A stretch of DNA of 21,813 nt from CAZMVU01 sp964569295 (GCA_964569295.1 CAZMVU010000072.1:1-21813), one strand, 5' to 3'. Shown: positions 6,594 to 14,211, counted from the stretch's first letter. Notes: a model not told the origin generated them from the letters alone. A program made the numbers and translations.

Positions 6594-7940
6594 TTACAGG
6601 CCGACTGCCGCCGAAAGCGGTTCCCCTTCGAGCCAGTGATTGTGGTAGCCGGTCACGCGCACGGTGACCACGTCACCCACATCGAGCTGCGTACCCGGCA
6701 CGCTGATTGGCCGGTAGCCCTCGGTGCGCCCGTTCATCACGTGGCGCTGCTTCGGGTGTGCGCCATCGATGAGCACCTCCTGGGCCGTGCCGATCAACGC
6801 CGCCTGCTTTTCCCGGTTGATGCGCTCTTGCAACGCGATAACCCGGGTGAGGCGCTCCTCCTTCACGTCCCGGGGCACGTCGTCGGGCATACCGGCGGCT
6901 ATGGTGCCGGGTCGTGGCGAGTACTTGAACGAGAAAACCTGGCTGAACCGCACCGCCTCGAGGCACTCGAGCGTGCGCGCGAAGTCTTCCTCGGTTTCGG
7001 TGGGGAAGCCGACGATGAGATCCGTGCTCAGTTCGACATCCGGCACGACAGCCTGCAAATAGCGTATCTTGTCGAGGTAATCCTCGAGCCGGTGGTTGCG
7101 GCGCATGAGCGCGAGAATGCGGTCACTGCCCGCCTGAAACGGCAGGTGCAGGTGGTTGCAGATGGTTTTCCGCGCCGCCATGAGATCGCTCAGCGCGTTG
7201 TTCCAGTCTTTCGGGTGGGGCGAGGTAAACCGCAGCCGCGCCAGCCCCTCGACCTGCGACATGGCATCCAGCAACTCATAGAACCGGTAGTCCTTCGCCG
7301 CACGGTAGGAATTCACGTTCTGGCCCAGCAGCCAGATTTCCCGTGCGCCCTTCGCCACGAGGCTGCGCGCTTCCCGCAGCAGGTTCCCGGGCTCGCGGCT
7401 CACCTCGCGGCCGCGGGTCGCCGGCACGATGCAAAAGGTGCACCTGTTGTTGCAGCCCTTGGTGATGGCGATGTAGGCCTTCGCGCCGTCCACGTGCCCC
7501 TGCTCGACCCACTCCTCGGGGATGAAATTCTGTATGTTCCCCTGGCGCGGCATCCAGCCCGTCTCGCAGACCCGCTCGCCTGCCTGAACGCGCTCGATAA
7601 ACTCCGGCAAGCGGAACATGTTGTCCGGGCCGAAGACCAGATCAACCGTGCGTTCGCGCGAGAGGATGTGTGTGCCCTCCTGTTGCGCCACGCAGCCCGC
7701 CACGCCGATGATGATGCCCGGGTCGGCTTCCTTGCGTGCCCGGAGCGCGCCCAACAGGCTGTATACCTTGTTCTCGGGATTGTGCCGCACGCTGCACGTG
7801 TTCACCAGGATGAGGCTCGCATCGTCCGGCGTATCGGTGGGAACATAGCCCGCTGACTCGAGCACCCGCTGCATACGTGCGCTGTCGTGCTCGTTCATCT
7901 GGCACCCGTAGGTGCGTATGTAGGCTTTCTGCTGAGACAT
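6594..7940 (-). CDS. miaB: tRNA-2-methylthio-N6-dimethylallyladenosine synthase
   Basis: A 448-residue radical SAM methylthiotransferase that adds a methylthio group to i6A37 of tRNAs reading UNN codons. The N-terminal UPF0004 domain holds the auxiliary cluster cysteines: Cys13 in TYGCQMNEHDS, Cys49 in NTCSVRHNPENKVY and Cys83 in GVAGCVAQQ. The radical SAM motif CNNRCTFC has Cys163, Cys167 and Cys170, followed by IVPATRGREVSR. The C-terminal TRAM domain starts near LIGTAQEVLIDG and binds tRNA. NTCSVR and RGRE-SR point to MiaB rather than RimO or MtaB. The start at MSQQKAYIRTYGCQ fits the family; a 12-codon upstream extension to 7976 is unlikely. It opens a likely operon with the membrane protein and pepA. 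Confidence 0.95.
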   Translation of the reverse strand: MSQQKAYIRTYGCQMNEHDSARMQRVLESAGYVPTDTPDDASLILVNTCSVRHNPENKVYSLLGALRARKEADPGIIIGVAGCVAQQEGTHILSRERTVDLVFGPDNMFRLPEFIERVQAGERVCETGWMPRQGNIQNFIPEEWVEQGHVDGAKAYIAITKGCNNRCTFCIVPATRGREVSREPGNLLREARSLVAKGAREIWLLGQNVNSYRAAKDYRFYELLDAMSQVEGLARLRFTSPHPKDWNNALSDLMAARKTICNHLHLPFQAGSDRILALMRRNHRLEDYLDKIRYLQAVVPDVELSTDLIVGFPTETEEDFARTLECLEAVRFSQVFSFKYSPRPGTIAAGMPDDVPRDVKEERLTRVIALQERINREKQAALIGTAQEVLIDGAHPKQRHVMNGRTEGYRPISVPGTQLDVGDVVTVRVTGYHNHWLEGEPLSAAVGL

Positions 7941-8020
7941 GGCGGTACCGGTCCGGTGGTTTCGAAGGCCCGGCATGCACGGTGATCACCGCCGCGGCCA
8001 AGCCGGAATGCTCGGCGCAA

Positions 8021-8050
8021 AGTATAGCATTATAATTCGGAAACGGTCAA
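8021..8050 (-). promoter_or_regulatory. Sigma70-type promoter for miaB
   Basis: On the minus strand: -35 TTGACC (8045-8050), an 18-base spacer, and extended -10 TGC-TATACT (8021-8029). Transcription would begin near 8014, giving a leader of about 75 nt. The overlapping TATAAT on the plus strand (8031-8036) could serve the divergent ytxJ-like gene, although I see no good -35 for it. Confidence 0.6.
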
Positions 8051-8096
8051 AAACCGGTGCGCGAATGCGCGAACGCCCGCGCCTGTAAAGGAACAA

Positions 8097-8516
8097 ATGC
8101 GCATGTTAAACTGGCTTAAGGGCCTGGTTCTCGGGCCCGGCAAACACAGCCTGAAGGAGTACGGCGTGATCGAATTGAAGTGTATCGAAGACCTCGACCG
8201 GGCATTAGACCACAGTGCGCAAACTTCCATCGCGATCTACAAGCACAGCACCACCTGCCCCCTCTCCGCTGCCGCGCACCGGCAGGTGGCGCAATACCAC
8301 GAGCAGGCAGGCGGCAGTGCTGCACCGGTGTACCTGGTAAAGGTCATCGAGGCGCGGCCGGTCTCGAACGAGATCGCCCGCCGGCTGGGGGTGCGTCACC
8401 AATCACCACAGTTTCTAGTGGTCGACGACGGTGTTGCAGTGAAACAAATGGCGCACGGCGCCATCTCCACCGCCGCCATACAAATGGCCATCGAGGAGGC
8501 CGCAAAAAAAAGTTGA
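8097..8516 (+). CDS. ytxJ: YtxJ-like (bacillithiol-system) thioredoxin-fold protein
   Basis: A 139-residue protein with the family signature YKHSTTCPLSAAA, where Cys54-Pro-Leu-Ser57 takes the place of a thioredoxin CxxC. The C-terminal half has the expected thioredoxin-fold pattern: VYLVKVIEARPVSNEIARRLGV, SPQFLVV and AISTAAI. The family is called YtxJ and has been linked to bacillithiol thiol redox chemistry as a monothiol bacilliredoxin-like protein. Whether this organism makes bacillithiol is unknown from the window. A short upstream extension (MRMLNWLKGLVLGPGKHS) precedes the usual start region. ATG 8097 has AAAGGA close by and ATG 8103 is an alternative. The gene is divergent from miaB and followed by the small-RNA candidate. 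Confidence 0.8.
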   Translation: MRMLNWLKGLVLGPGKHSLKEYGVIELKCIEDLDRALDHSAQTSIAIYKHSTTCPLSAAAHRQVAQYHEQAGGSAAPVYLVKVIEARPVSNEIARRLGVRHQSPQFLVVDDGVAVKQMAHGAISTAAIQMAIEEAAKKS

Positions 8517-8523
8517 TTCGGGC

Positions 8524-8551
8524 TTGCATTCTCGAGCCGATGTGGTATAAT
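8524..8551 (+). promoter_or_regulatory. Strong sigma70 promoter after the ytxJ-like gene
   Basis: TTGCAT (8524-8529), a 16-base spacer, and a perfect TATAAT (8546-8551) preceded by TGG, an extended -10. It begins eight bases after the ytxJ-like stop codon. The predicted start is near 8558. No protein gene follows closely, so it most likely drives the non-coding transcript below. Confidence 0.65.
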
Positions 8552-8557
8552 CCCATC

Positions 8558-8687
8558 GAGCACCGTTTACGGGCCCCTGACAATTGAAGAGGCGGCAACA
8601 CACACCTTCTTAAAGACGATCATTCTCCAACCCCTCGTTCATTTTGCCTTACATCTCTATGTCGCCTCTGTCGGGGGCCTCTTTTTT
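8558..8687 (+). ncRNA. Candidate structured small RNA with paired ends
   Basis: A predicted transcript of about 130 nt between a strong promoter and a T-tract. Bases 8572-8582 pair without mismatch (one G-T) to 8669-8679, and 8589-8594 pair to 8663-8668. This makes a 17-bp closing helix with a 6-nt one-sided bulge. Inside, GGCAA (8594-8598) can pair with TTGCC (8643-8647), ACGA (8616-8619) with TCGT (8635-8638), and ACAT/ATGT (8651-8654/8659-8662) forms a small hairpin. The closing helix is followed by TCTTTTTT, so it ends in an intrinsic-terminator-like way. I do not recognise the family. A long helix joining the two ends recalls 6S RNA, but this is shorter and no conserved 6S bubble is evident. 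Confidence 0.5.
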
Positions 8688-8695
8688 AAGAAACG

Positions 8696-8728
8696 CCCGC
8701 CCATCTACGGATGGGCGGGTTTCTTTTT
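8696..8728 (+). terminator. Strong intrinsic terminator with a UACG tetraloop
   Basis: A 10-bp perfect stem (CCCGCCCATC / GATGGGCGGG) is capped by TACG, a cUNCGg-type very stable tetraloop, and followed by TTTCTTTTT. It lies only about ten bases beyond the first T-tract, giving the small-RNA candidate a tandem terminator. Confidence 0.9.
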
Positions 8729-8749
8729 GGTACACCCGGCAGGGCGCTT

Positions 8750-8877
8750 TCACTTGAGGGTGCAAGTCCCATACAGGCCCGGATAGCGGGAACTGCTAGC
8801 CCGAATATCTCACCAGCCCCGAAGCCATCGGGCGGATTCTGTGGCCTAAGTTATAGTGGGCAAAAGACTTAGCCACA
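8750..8877 (+). other. Hairpin-rich leader of the IS1380-type remnant
   Basis: Four short stems occur in a row: ACTTG/CAAGT (8752-8756/8763-8767), CCCG/CGGG (8778-8781/8787-8790), CCCGA/TCGGG (8818-8822/8828-8832), and a 10-bp stem with one bulge, TGTGGCcTAAG/CTTAGCCACA (8840-8850/8868-8877), ending just before the GAGGA of the transposase. The stretch GGGTGCAAGTCCC and the GCTAGCCCGAA box resemble, from memory, domain I pieces of group II introns. I cannot confirm this. It may be the left part of the insertion element. Confidence 0.4.
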
Positions 8878-8894
8878 AAGAGGAACCCAACCCG

Positions 8895-9256
8895 ATGGAA
8901 ACACAGTGTAACGAATCACAAATGCATTTCCAAGGCCATGGCCGGCGCAAAGTGGAAGCTGATTTCGATGGTGGGCGGGTCAGTTCGGACGGTGGTGTGC
9001 TCTTAATCCGGGAGGTGGATGCGCAGCTCAATATCATTGATGAGTTCGCACAGTGTTTCACCGGCTACCGCGACCCGGAACTTATTGAGCATACGCTCGA
9101 GGAACTTATCCGCCACCGGGTCTACAGAGCATTGCGCCGGGGTATGAAGACCTCAACGACCACGGCGATTTGCTGCGCGATGCCTTGCTGGCCATGGCGG
9201 TCGGCAAGGAAGATGTGGAAGGAAAAGAACGCCGGCGCGAATCCGACGGTCAGGAG
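8895..9256 (+). pseudogene. Truncated, frameshifted IS1380-family transposase
   Basis: From ATG 8895 the frame reads METQCNESQMHF, then GRRKVEADFDGGRVSSDGGVLLIREVD and DPELIEHTLEELIRHRVY. This is the N-terminal region of IS1380-family DDE transposases (FDGG-x-V/I-SSDGG-x-LLLRE). At about 9126 two extra bases (a doubled AG) throw the frame off. Removing them restores YSIAPGYEDLNDH and LLRDALLAMAVGKEDVEGKERRRE, the expected continuation. Similarity then stops near 9256, whereas the full protein is over 400 residues, so the catalytic core is missing. This is a dead remnant. No downstream inverted repeat or target duplication could be identified. Confidence 0.75.
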
Positions 9257-9279
9257 ATACAAGACCGGCCACAACAGGG

Positions 9280-9345
9280 GTGCACTCTTCCGGCCCGAAG
9301 GACCATACCCTGATAGCCTTGGGCAACGCTCCGGGAACATGGGTG
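9280..9345. repeat. Fragment resembling a widespread dispersed bacterial repeat
   Basis: The segment contains GGCCCGAAGGACCATACC and then GATAGCCTTGGGCAACG, ending near CCGGGAACA. From memory this order (CCGAAGG...ATAGCC-x-GGGCAACGC-x-CCGGG) matches a short imperfectly palindromic repeat scattered through many environmental genomes, often mis-annotated as small ORFs. It lies between the transposase remnant and menB. A second copy is not present in this window, so repetition cannot be shown here. Confidence 0.35.
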
Positions 9346-9352
9346 CGCGTAA

Positions 9353-10171
9353 CTACACGCGGAATTTCCCGAAGTCCGGTTTGCGCTTTTCGTTGAAGGC
9401 GTTGCGTCCTTCCTGCCCTTCTTCGGTTTGGTAGAAGAGGCCGGTGGCGTAGCCGGCGAGTTGCATGAGTCCTGCCTGACCGTCTTCGTCGGCGTTGATG
9501 GCGGCCTTGCAACAGGCGATGGCCGTGGGCGAGTTGGCGAGGATTTCGCGGCACCACTGCACGGTCTCTGCTTCGAGCTGGGCAAGGGGCACAACAGTAT
9601 TGACCATGCCCATCTCCCGTGCTTGTTCAGCGTCGTACTGGCGGCAGAGAAACCAGACTTCCCGCGCCTTTTTCTGCCCGACCATACGCGCGAGGTGTGC
9701 GGAGCCGTAGCCCGCATCGAAACTGCCTACCTGCGGGCCCGTCTGGCCGAAGCGGGCGTTGTCGGCGGCAATGGTCAGGTCGCAGATATACGCGAGTATG
9801 CATCCGCCGCCGATGGCCCAGCCGGCCACCATGGCGATGACGGGCTTTGGGCAGCGGCGAATCTGAATGTGCAGGTCGAGCACGTTGAGCCGTTGTGCGC
9901 CGGACCGGGCGTCTTTGTAGCCTTTCTCGCCGCGCACCTTCTGATCGCCGCCGGAGCAAAACGCCTGGCCGCCCGCGCCGGTGAGGATGATCACGCCAAT
10001 CTGCGGGTCCCGCTCGGCGTTGCGCAGGGCGTCGCTTATCTCGTCGTTCGTGGTGGGCGTGAACGCGTTGTGTACATGTGGCCGGTTGATGGTTATTTTG
10101 GCGATGCCTGCCGCTTTGTCATACAGAATCTCGGTGTAGTCGCCGGCGGATTGCCAGATCACTGTGGCCAT
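9353..10171 (-). CDS. menB: 1,4-dihydroxy-2-naphthoyl-CoA synthase
   Basis: A 272-residue crotonase-fold enzyme that closes the second ring of menaquinone by Dieckmann-type condensation of o-succinylbenzoyl-CoA. Marks: SGGDQ (73-77, oxyanion-hole loop), GWAIGGGCILAYICDLTIAA (118-136, second oxyanion Gly and core helix), FGQTGPQVGSFDAGYGS (141-157) with the active-site Ser150/Asp152 region, and REVWFLCRQYDAEQA. The C-terminus, TEEGQEGRNAFNEKRKPDF, is nearly diagnostic for MenB. Gly at 145 in QTGP is what bicarbonate-dependent type I MenB carries in place of Asp. GGGAG lies six bases before the ATG. It is the last gene of the men cluster, 28 bases after menH. Confidence 0.96.
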   Translation of the reverse strand: MATVIWQSAGDYTEILYDKAAGIAKITINRPHVHNAFTPTTNDEISDALRNAERDPQIGVIILTGAGGQAFCSGGDQKVRGEKGYKDARSGAQRLNVLDLHIQIRRCPKPVIAMVAGWAIGGGCILAYICDLTIAADNARFGQTGPQVGSFDAGYGSAHLARMVGQKKAREVWFLCRQYDAEQAREMGMVNTVVPLAQLEAETVQWCREILANSPTAIACCKAAINADEDGQAGLMQLAGYATGLFYQTEEGQEGRNAFNEKRKPDFGKFRV

Positions 10172-10199
10172 GAGGTTCTCCCTTCACTTCGTATTACGG

Positions 10200-11009
10200 C
10201 TACTGGGAAAAGAAATCGCGTACATGCCGCACATATTCCCCGGGCGTCTCGAGGTGCACATCGTGGCCGGAGTCCGGGACGGTGACCACGCTGACAGGCG
10301 GCGCCCATACCCGCATCTCTTGCGCGATGCGGCAATACTTGGCGTCGTGGGCGCCCACCACGCACCGCACCGGCGCGGTATACCGCGCCAGCTCGTCCCA
10401 AAGGCTCGGCTGTTCACCCACGCCCAAGGTGCGCAATGCCTGCGCGAGCGCCGCTGGTTCATTCTGCCGCCGCCGCTGCATCACCCGTTCCAGCAACGCG
10501 GGCCGCTCTTGCAAGGACGTCCACAGCGGCTTCGCGTACCAGGCCTTCACGAACGCTTCGAAACCGGAACCGTCCGCCATGCCCATCGCATCAAGCCGCC
10601 TGGCGAGTGCGGCATCCGCCGAGGCGCGGTGTAAACGTTCGCCATGGCTGCGGATACCCGGCGAGGCGGACTCGAGTAACAGCCTCTCGACCTGCCCGGG
10701 GTAGTGCAATGCGAGGTAGAGTGCGATGCGGCCGCCCATACTGTAGCCGGTCAGGCCGAAGCGCCGGATATCACGGGCCGCGAGCTGTCCCACGATAGCA
10801 TCGCAGGTTTGCGCCATATCCCCCCGCGCTGATGCCGACCGGCCGTGTCCCGGCAGGTCGAAGCAGATACAGCGGAAGTCCTCTCGCAATTCATGCACTA
10901 TCGGGTCCCAGTCACCTGTGTTGCCCATGAAACCGTGGAGGAACACCAGCGGCGGCGCATCTTCGGCCCCGTTGACCGTGCAATGCAGGTACATCCGTGA
11001 TTCGCTCAT
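10200..11009 (-). CDS. menH: 2-succinyl-6-hydroxy-2,4-cyclohexadiene-1-carboxylate synthase
   Basis: A 269-residue alpha/beta hydrolase. The oxyanion HGFMGNTGDW (25-34), the nucleophile elbow GYSMGG (Ser90), an acid in VGAHD (Asp222) and DSGHDVH (His249) complete the Ser-Asp-His triad. DLPGHGRS (51-58) is also typical. MenH removes pyruvate from the MenD product to give SHCHC. The family alone would not fix the substrate, but its start overlaps the menD stop (ATGA) and menB follows it, which makes MenH the natural call. Translation is likely coupled to menD, since no separate ribosome-binding site is clear. Confidence 0.92.
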   Translation of the reverse strand: MSESRMYLHCTVNGAEDAPPLVFLHGFMGNTGDWDPIVHELREDFRCICFDLPGHGRSASARGDMAQTCDAIVGQLAARDIRRFGLTGYSMGGRIALYLALHYPGQVERLLLESASPGIRSHGERLHRASADAALARRLDAMGMADGSGFEAFVKAWYAKPLWTSLQERPALLERVMQRRRQNEPAALAQALRTLGVGEQPSLWDELARYTAPVRCVVGAHDAKYCRIAQEMRVWAPPVSVVTVPDSGHDVHLETPGEYVRHVRDFFSQ

Positions 11010-12790
11010 GCTTCGAAGGTGTCCCCGGCTGCCGCGGCCACGCGCGCCTGCACATGCCGGTGAAGCACGCTGTTCGCCGCGCGGTTCGTTGTTACTTCGA
11101 TAAGCACCGGCGCGCCCGCTGTCAACGCCGCGTCGTAGGCCGCTGTGAAATCCGGCATCGAGGCCGGCCGCGCATAGCCGAGCCCAAACTGTTCGGTGGC
11201 ATGGGCAAAGTCCATGCCATGGGGCGTGCCGAAGTATGGATCGAACAGGGCGTGCGCTTCGGCGACCGGCAGAAAATGGAAAATGCCGCCCCCGTCGTTG
11301 TTGATGACCACCAGGACGAAGGGCGTATCGAGTCCGCGCAACAGTGCGAGCGAGTTCAGGTCGTGCAAAGCCGCAAGGTCGCCGAGCAGGGCCGTCACCG
11401 GAGCGCCCGTTCCCCGTGCATAGCCGGCCGCCGTGGCGATGTTGCCGTCAATGCCGCTGGCGCCACGGCTCACGGCAATCCGGGGCGGATCCTCACGCGG
11501 TGCGGCGTACATGTCCGCATCGCGCACGGGCATGCTGTTGCCGAGAAAGAGCAGGCTGGCTGCGGGCGCCCGGGCGCACACCGCACGGGCCACGGCAATC
11601 TCGTTGCAGGCGGTCTGGGGGGTCTGCCGGGCAATGCACTGGGCTGCGGCGGCATTGGCGGTGTGGATGGGGCCGCACCATGGCGCATCGGCGGGCGCCG
11701 GCCATGCCGCGTCCCCGGCCGCTTCGCACCACGCCGCAATGTCCGCCTCGATGCGATGCGTTACCTGGTGCTGCGGATCATGGCGCAGCGGGTGTTCGGC
11801 CACATGCACAAAGGGCATGCGCAACGCAGCCAGATGTTGCACAAGGCGTTTCGAGGTGACTGCGCCGCCAATATGCAGCACGCAATCGGGCCGGCAATGG
11901 GCGCAGAAGCGGCTGGACAGCAGAAGCTGGTCGTAGTGGGAAACGAAAGGCGCGCCCGCCTGGAAGCGAAGGCCTGACGCAATGTCCGGGAAGACCGGCC
12001 AACCGAGGCGTTGCACGAAATGGGCCACCGCCGCGCGGTCGGTCTCGTGTGTAAGGCGGCCGATGACCACGATGCCGCGCATGGCGCCGGCACGCTCACC
12101 GGGCAGGGCCGGCAAGGTAACCGGGCCGCCGGGAACACGCCGGGCTGTATGCCATTGGGTGAAGGGCGTGTTCTGCGCCATCCACGTGGCGAGGGGCGCG
12201 AGATAGTCTTTGAAATCGTGCGGTTCCGGTGTGGGCGCCAGGGGTTCGCGGAAATGACAATTCAGATGCACAGGCCCTGCGGGCGGCGCAAGGCTCCGGC
12301 GCACGGCCTGGTCCGCCGTGGTCAACACGAAGGCCGGCGCAATCTCCAGCGTGGGGCACGGTAGTTCGAAGAACCAGCGCGCGTAGTCCCCGAAGAGTTT
12401 GGTCTGGTCGATGGCCTGGTTCGCGCCGCACGCGATCAGCTCGGGCGGCCGGTCTGCCGTGAGCGCAACAAGCGGCGTGTGGGATTGTGCCGCCTCCACG
12501 ACGGCGGGCATGTAGTTCGCCGCCGCGCTGCCGGAGGTACACACGAGTACGGCGGGACGCCCCGTCGCCCGGGCCCAGCCCAGCGCATGGAAAGCGGCCC
12601 CCCGTTCGTCATAGTGCATGGTGTGCGCCGCACCGGGATGCTCGGCGACGGCCAGCGTGAGCGGTGCGCTGCGCGCGCCCGGCGACAGCACAAAACCGCA
12701 CACCCCCGCCCGTACCAACTCGCTCACGAGCAGGCGCGCCCACAACTGATTGCGATTCGCCGCGGTTTCAAACATGGTTTTCAACAACAT
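11006..12790 (-). CDS. menD: 2-succinyl-5-enolpyruvyl-6-hydroxy-3-cyclohexene-1-carboxylate synthase
   Basis: A 594-residue thiamine-diphosphate enzyme that joins 2-oxoglutarate to isochorismate. N-terminal marks are SPGARSAPLTLA (36-47), HYDERGAAFHALGWARATGRP (59-79) with the cofactor-activating Glu62, and CTSGSAAANYMPAV (84-97). The C-terminal pyrophosphate/Mg site runs from GDLAALHDLNSL (470-481) to VINNDGGGIF (about 496-505). The frame is open further upstream to 13228, but that part is antisense-type sequence overlapping menF. The family start is here at MLLKTMFETAANRNQLW, with Met6 as an alternative. The ribosome-binding site is weak. It starts 32 bases after menF and overlaps menH by four bases. 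Confidence 0.95.
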   Translation of the reverse strand: MLLKTMFETAANRNQLWARLLVSELVRAGVCGFVLSPGARSAPLTLAVAEHPGAAHTMHYDERGAAFHALGWARATGRPAVLVCTSGSAAANYMPAVVEAAQSHTPLVALTADRPPELIACGANQAIDQTKLFGDYARWFFELPCPTLEIAPAFVLTTADQAVRRSLAPPAGPVHLNCHFREPLAPTPEPHDFKDYLAPLATWMAQNTPFTQWHTARRVPGGPVTLPALPGERAGAMRGIVVIGRLTHETDRAAVAHFVQRLGWPVFPDIASGLRFQAGAPFVSHYDQLLLSSRFCAHCRPDCVLHIGGAVTSKRLVQHLAALRMPFVHVAEHPLRHDPQHQVTHRIEADIAAWCEAAGDAAWPAPADAPWCGPIHTANAAAAQCIARQTPQTACNEIAVARAVCARAPAASLLFLGNSMPVRDADMYAAPREDPPRIAVSRGASGIDGNIATAAGYARGTGAPVTALLGDLAALHDLNSLALLRGLDTPFVLVVINNDGGGIFHFLPVAEAHALFDPYFGTPHGMDFAHATEQFGLGYARPASMPDFTAAYDAALTAGAPVLIEVTTNRAANSVLHRHVQARVAAAAGDTFEA

Positions 12791-12822
12791 GATCCGGGCC
12801 GCGTCCAAAGCAACACCAGGTG

Positions 12823-14211
12823 TTACCCGCCCGTCAGCACACTCAGGAAGTTGCCCATCTTGCTTTGGATTTCGTCCCACTCCTCCGCCGGGTCCGCCCC
12901 CGGCACGATGCCGGCGCCATTGTACAGCACCAACCGATCGCCTAACACAAGTCCGGAACGAATGGCCACGCAGAACTCCGCCGCGTTGGCGCCGACCCAA
13001 CCCGTGGGGGATGCGTAGATGCCGCGATCGAAAGGCTCGTGCTCCTCGAGCCAGCGCAGCGCCAGGGGCCGGGGTTCCCCGCCTACCGCCGGGGTCGGGT
13101 GCAGCGTGTGGAGCAGCGCCGCGTCGGCGTGGGGATCGCGAAGAAGGCCCTCCATGCGCGTGCGCAGGTGCTGGCAGTTCCGCAGCCGCAGAATACCGGG
13201 CGTATCTTCGCAGTACATCGTCTCGCACAACTGTTCAAAATGCCCTCGCAGCATGTCCACCACGAAAGCATGCTCGCGCCGCTCCTTATCGCTATCGAGC
13301 AGCTTCTGCGCAAACTGCCGGTCCGCTTCATCGGTCCGGCCGCGCGGCCGCGTCCCCGCGATGGCTTCGCTCTGAAGGTAGGTGCTGACGCGCTTATACA
13401 GCCGCTCGGGCGATGCGCCGACGAATGCGCGGTCCGGCGCCGGATGGAAGCAGAACTGGAAGGCGTTTACGCTGCGGCGCGACAACTGGGTAAGCAGGTC
13501 CACCGGATCCAGTGCGCCTGCCATAGTGAAGTGCGTCTCCCGCGCGAGGACCACCTTGCGCAGCCCGGTCTTCTCGATAGCATCCAGGGCCGACCTCACC
13601 AGCCGGTCCCACCCGCGCCAGTCGGGATTGTCGTGCCGGCGCACCACGGCGGGCAGTGTCACCGGTGCGGCCACCGGCTCCGGGGTGATTGCGTGCAATT
13701 GCTCCGCTACCGCCACCAGGGCGTCGTCGTCGCTGGCGTAGGCCGCGGGCCGCACATTGATGGCAAAGAAGGTGCCGTCCATGCGGCGGACCACCTCGAA
13801 TTGCGGCACAACGAACCGGTAATCGCGAAAGGCCTTCCACAATTCCGTGCGTGGTTCCCCCGGGTGAAACCGGAGTCCGCCGTAGTACCGCAGGCTGGGC
13901 CGCCGTTTGTCGAGCCGCCGGCGCATCGTCGCGAAGACCTCCTCCAGGCGGTAGTCTTCTCCTGCCTCCGGCGCCAATACATCCGCCTCGCCCACGCCCG
14001 CCATCGTGAAATCGTTTTTGCGATCCGACCAATAATACTGCGTGTGCGCGGGGTGCGCCCGCAACCATGCCAGAGGCTCGATGTCCGGCAGCGGCAACTC
14101 GGCGCGCACAATGCGCGTGCCGGCGGGCGCGTCGAGCGCATCACGCAAAACACGCACGGCTTCGGCGTGAAAGGCGGTTGCGGGCGGCTGGTTTTCAAAC
14201 TCGGATGTCAT
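12823..14211 (-). CDS. menF: Isochorismate synthase, menaquinone-specific
   Basis: A 462-residue chorismate-binding enzyme that isomerises chorismate to isochorismate, the entry step of menaquinone synthesis. The N-terminal domain (1-190) is divergent. The chorismate-binding domain follows: LRKVVLARE with Lys219 as the water-activating base, FCFHPAPDRAFVGASPERL (253-271), SEAIAGTRPRG (281-291), ERREHAFVVDM (310-320), LHPTPAVGG and GWVGANAAEF. The Lys and the gene order separate it from anthranilate or aminodeoxychorismate synthase. It is the first gene of menF-menD-menH-menB. No strong SD precedes the ATG. A small hairpin (AACGGG/CCCGTT, 14230-14247) lies in its leader. Confidence 0.93.
   Translation of the reverse strand: MTSEFENQPPATAFHAEAVRVLRDALDAPAGTRIVRAELPLPDIEPLAWLRAHPAHTQYYWSDRKNDFTMAGVGEADVLAPEAGEDYRLEEVFATMRRRLDKRRPSLRYYGGLRFHPGEPRTELWKAFRDYRFVVPQFEVVRRMDGTFFAINVRPAAYASDDDALVAVAEQLHAITPEPVAAPVTLPAVVRRHDNPDWRGWDRLVRSALDAIEKTGLRKVVLARETHFTMAGALDPVDLLTQLSRRSVNAFQFCFHPAPDRAFVGASPERLYKRVSTYLQSEAIAGTRPRGRTDEADRQFAQKLLDSDKERREHAFVVDMLRGHFEQLCETMYCEDTPGILRLRNCQHLRTRMEGLLRDPHADAALLHTLHPTPAVGGEPRPLALRWLEEHEPFDRGIYASPTGWVGANAAEFCVAIRSGLVLGDRLVLYNGAGIVPGADPAEEWDEIQSKMGNFLSVLTGG

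Noticed and set aside
8659..8757. 32-codon ORF starting at ATG 8659
   Set aside because: It is built from the two terminator hairpins and has no ribosome-binding site.
8517..8783. Open stretch in frame with the ytxJ-like gene after its stop
   Set aside because: It has no early start codon and runs through two terminators; some residues look protein-like, but a structured RNA explains the region better.
9122..9340. 72-codon minus-strand ORF beside menB
   Set aside because: It runs antisense across the transposase remnant and the repeat fragment and has no independent support.
12791..13228. N-terminal extension of menD by 146 codons
   Set aside because: It overlaps menF in another frame, is Arg/Pro/Gly-rich and lies before the family start.
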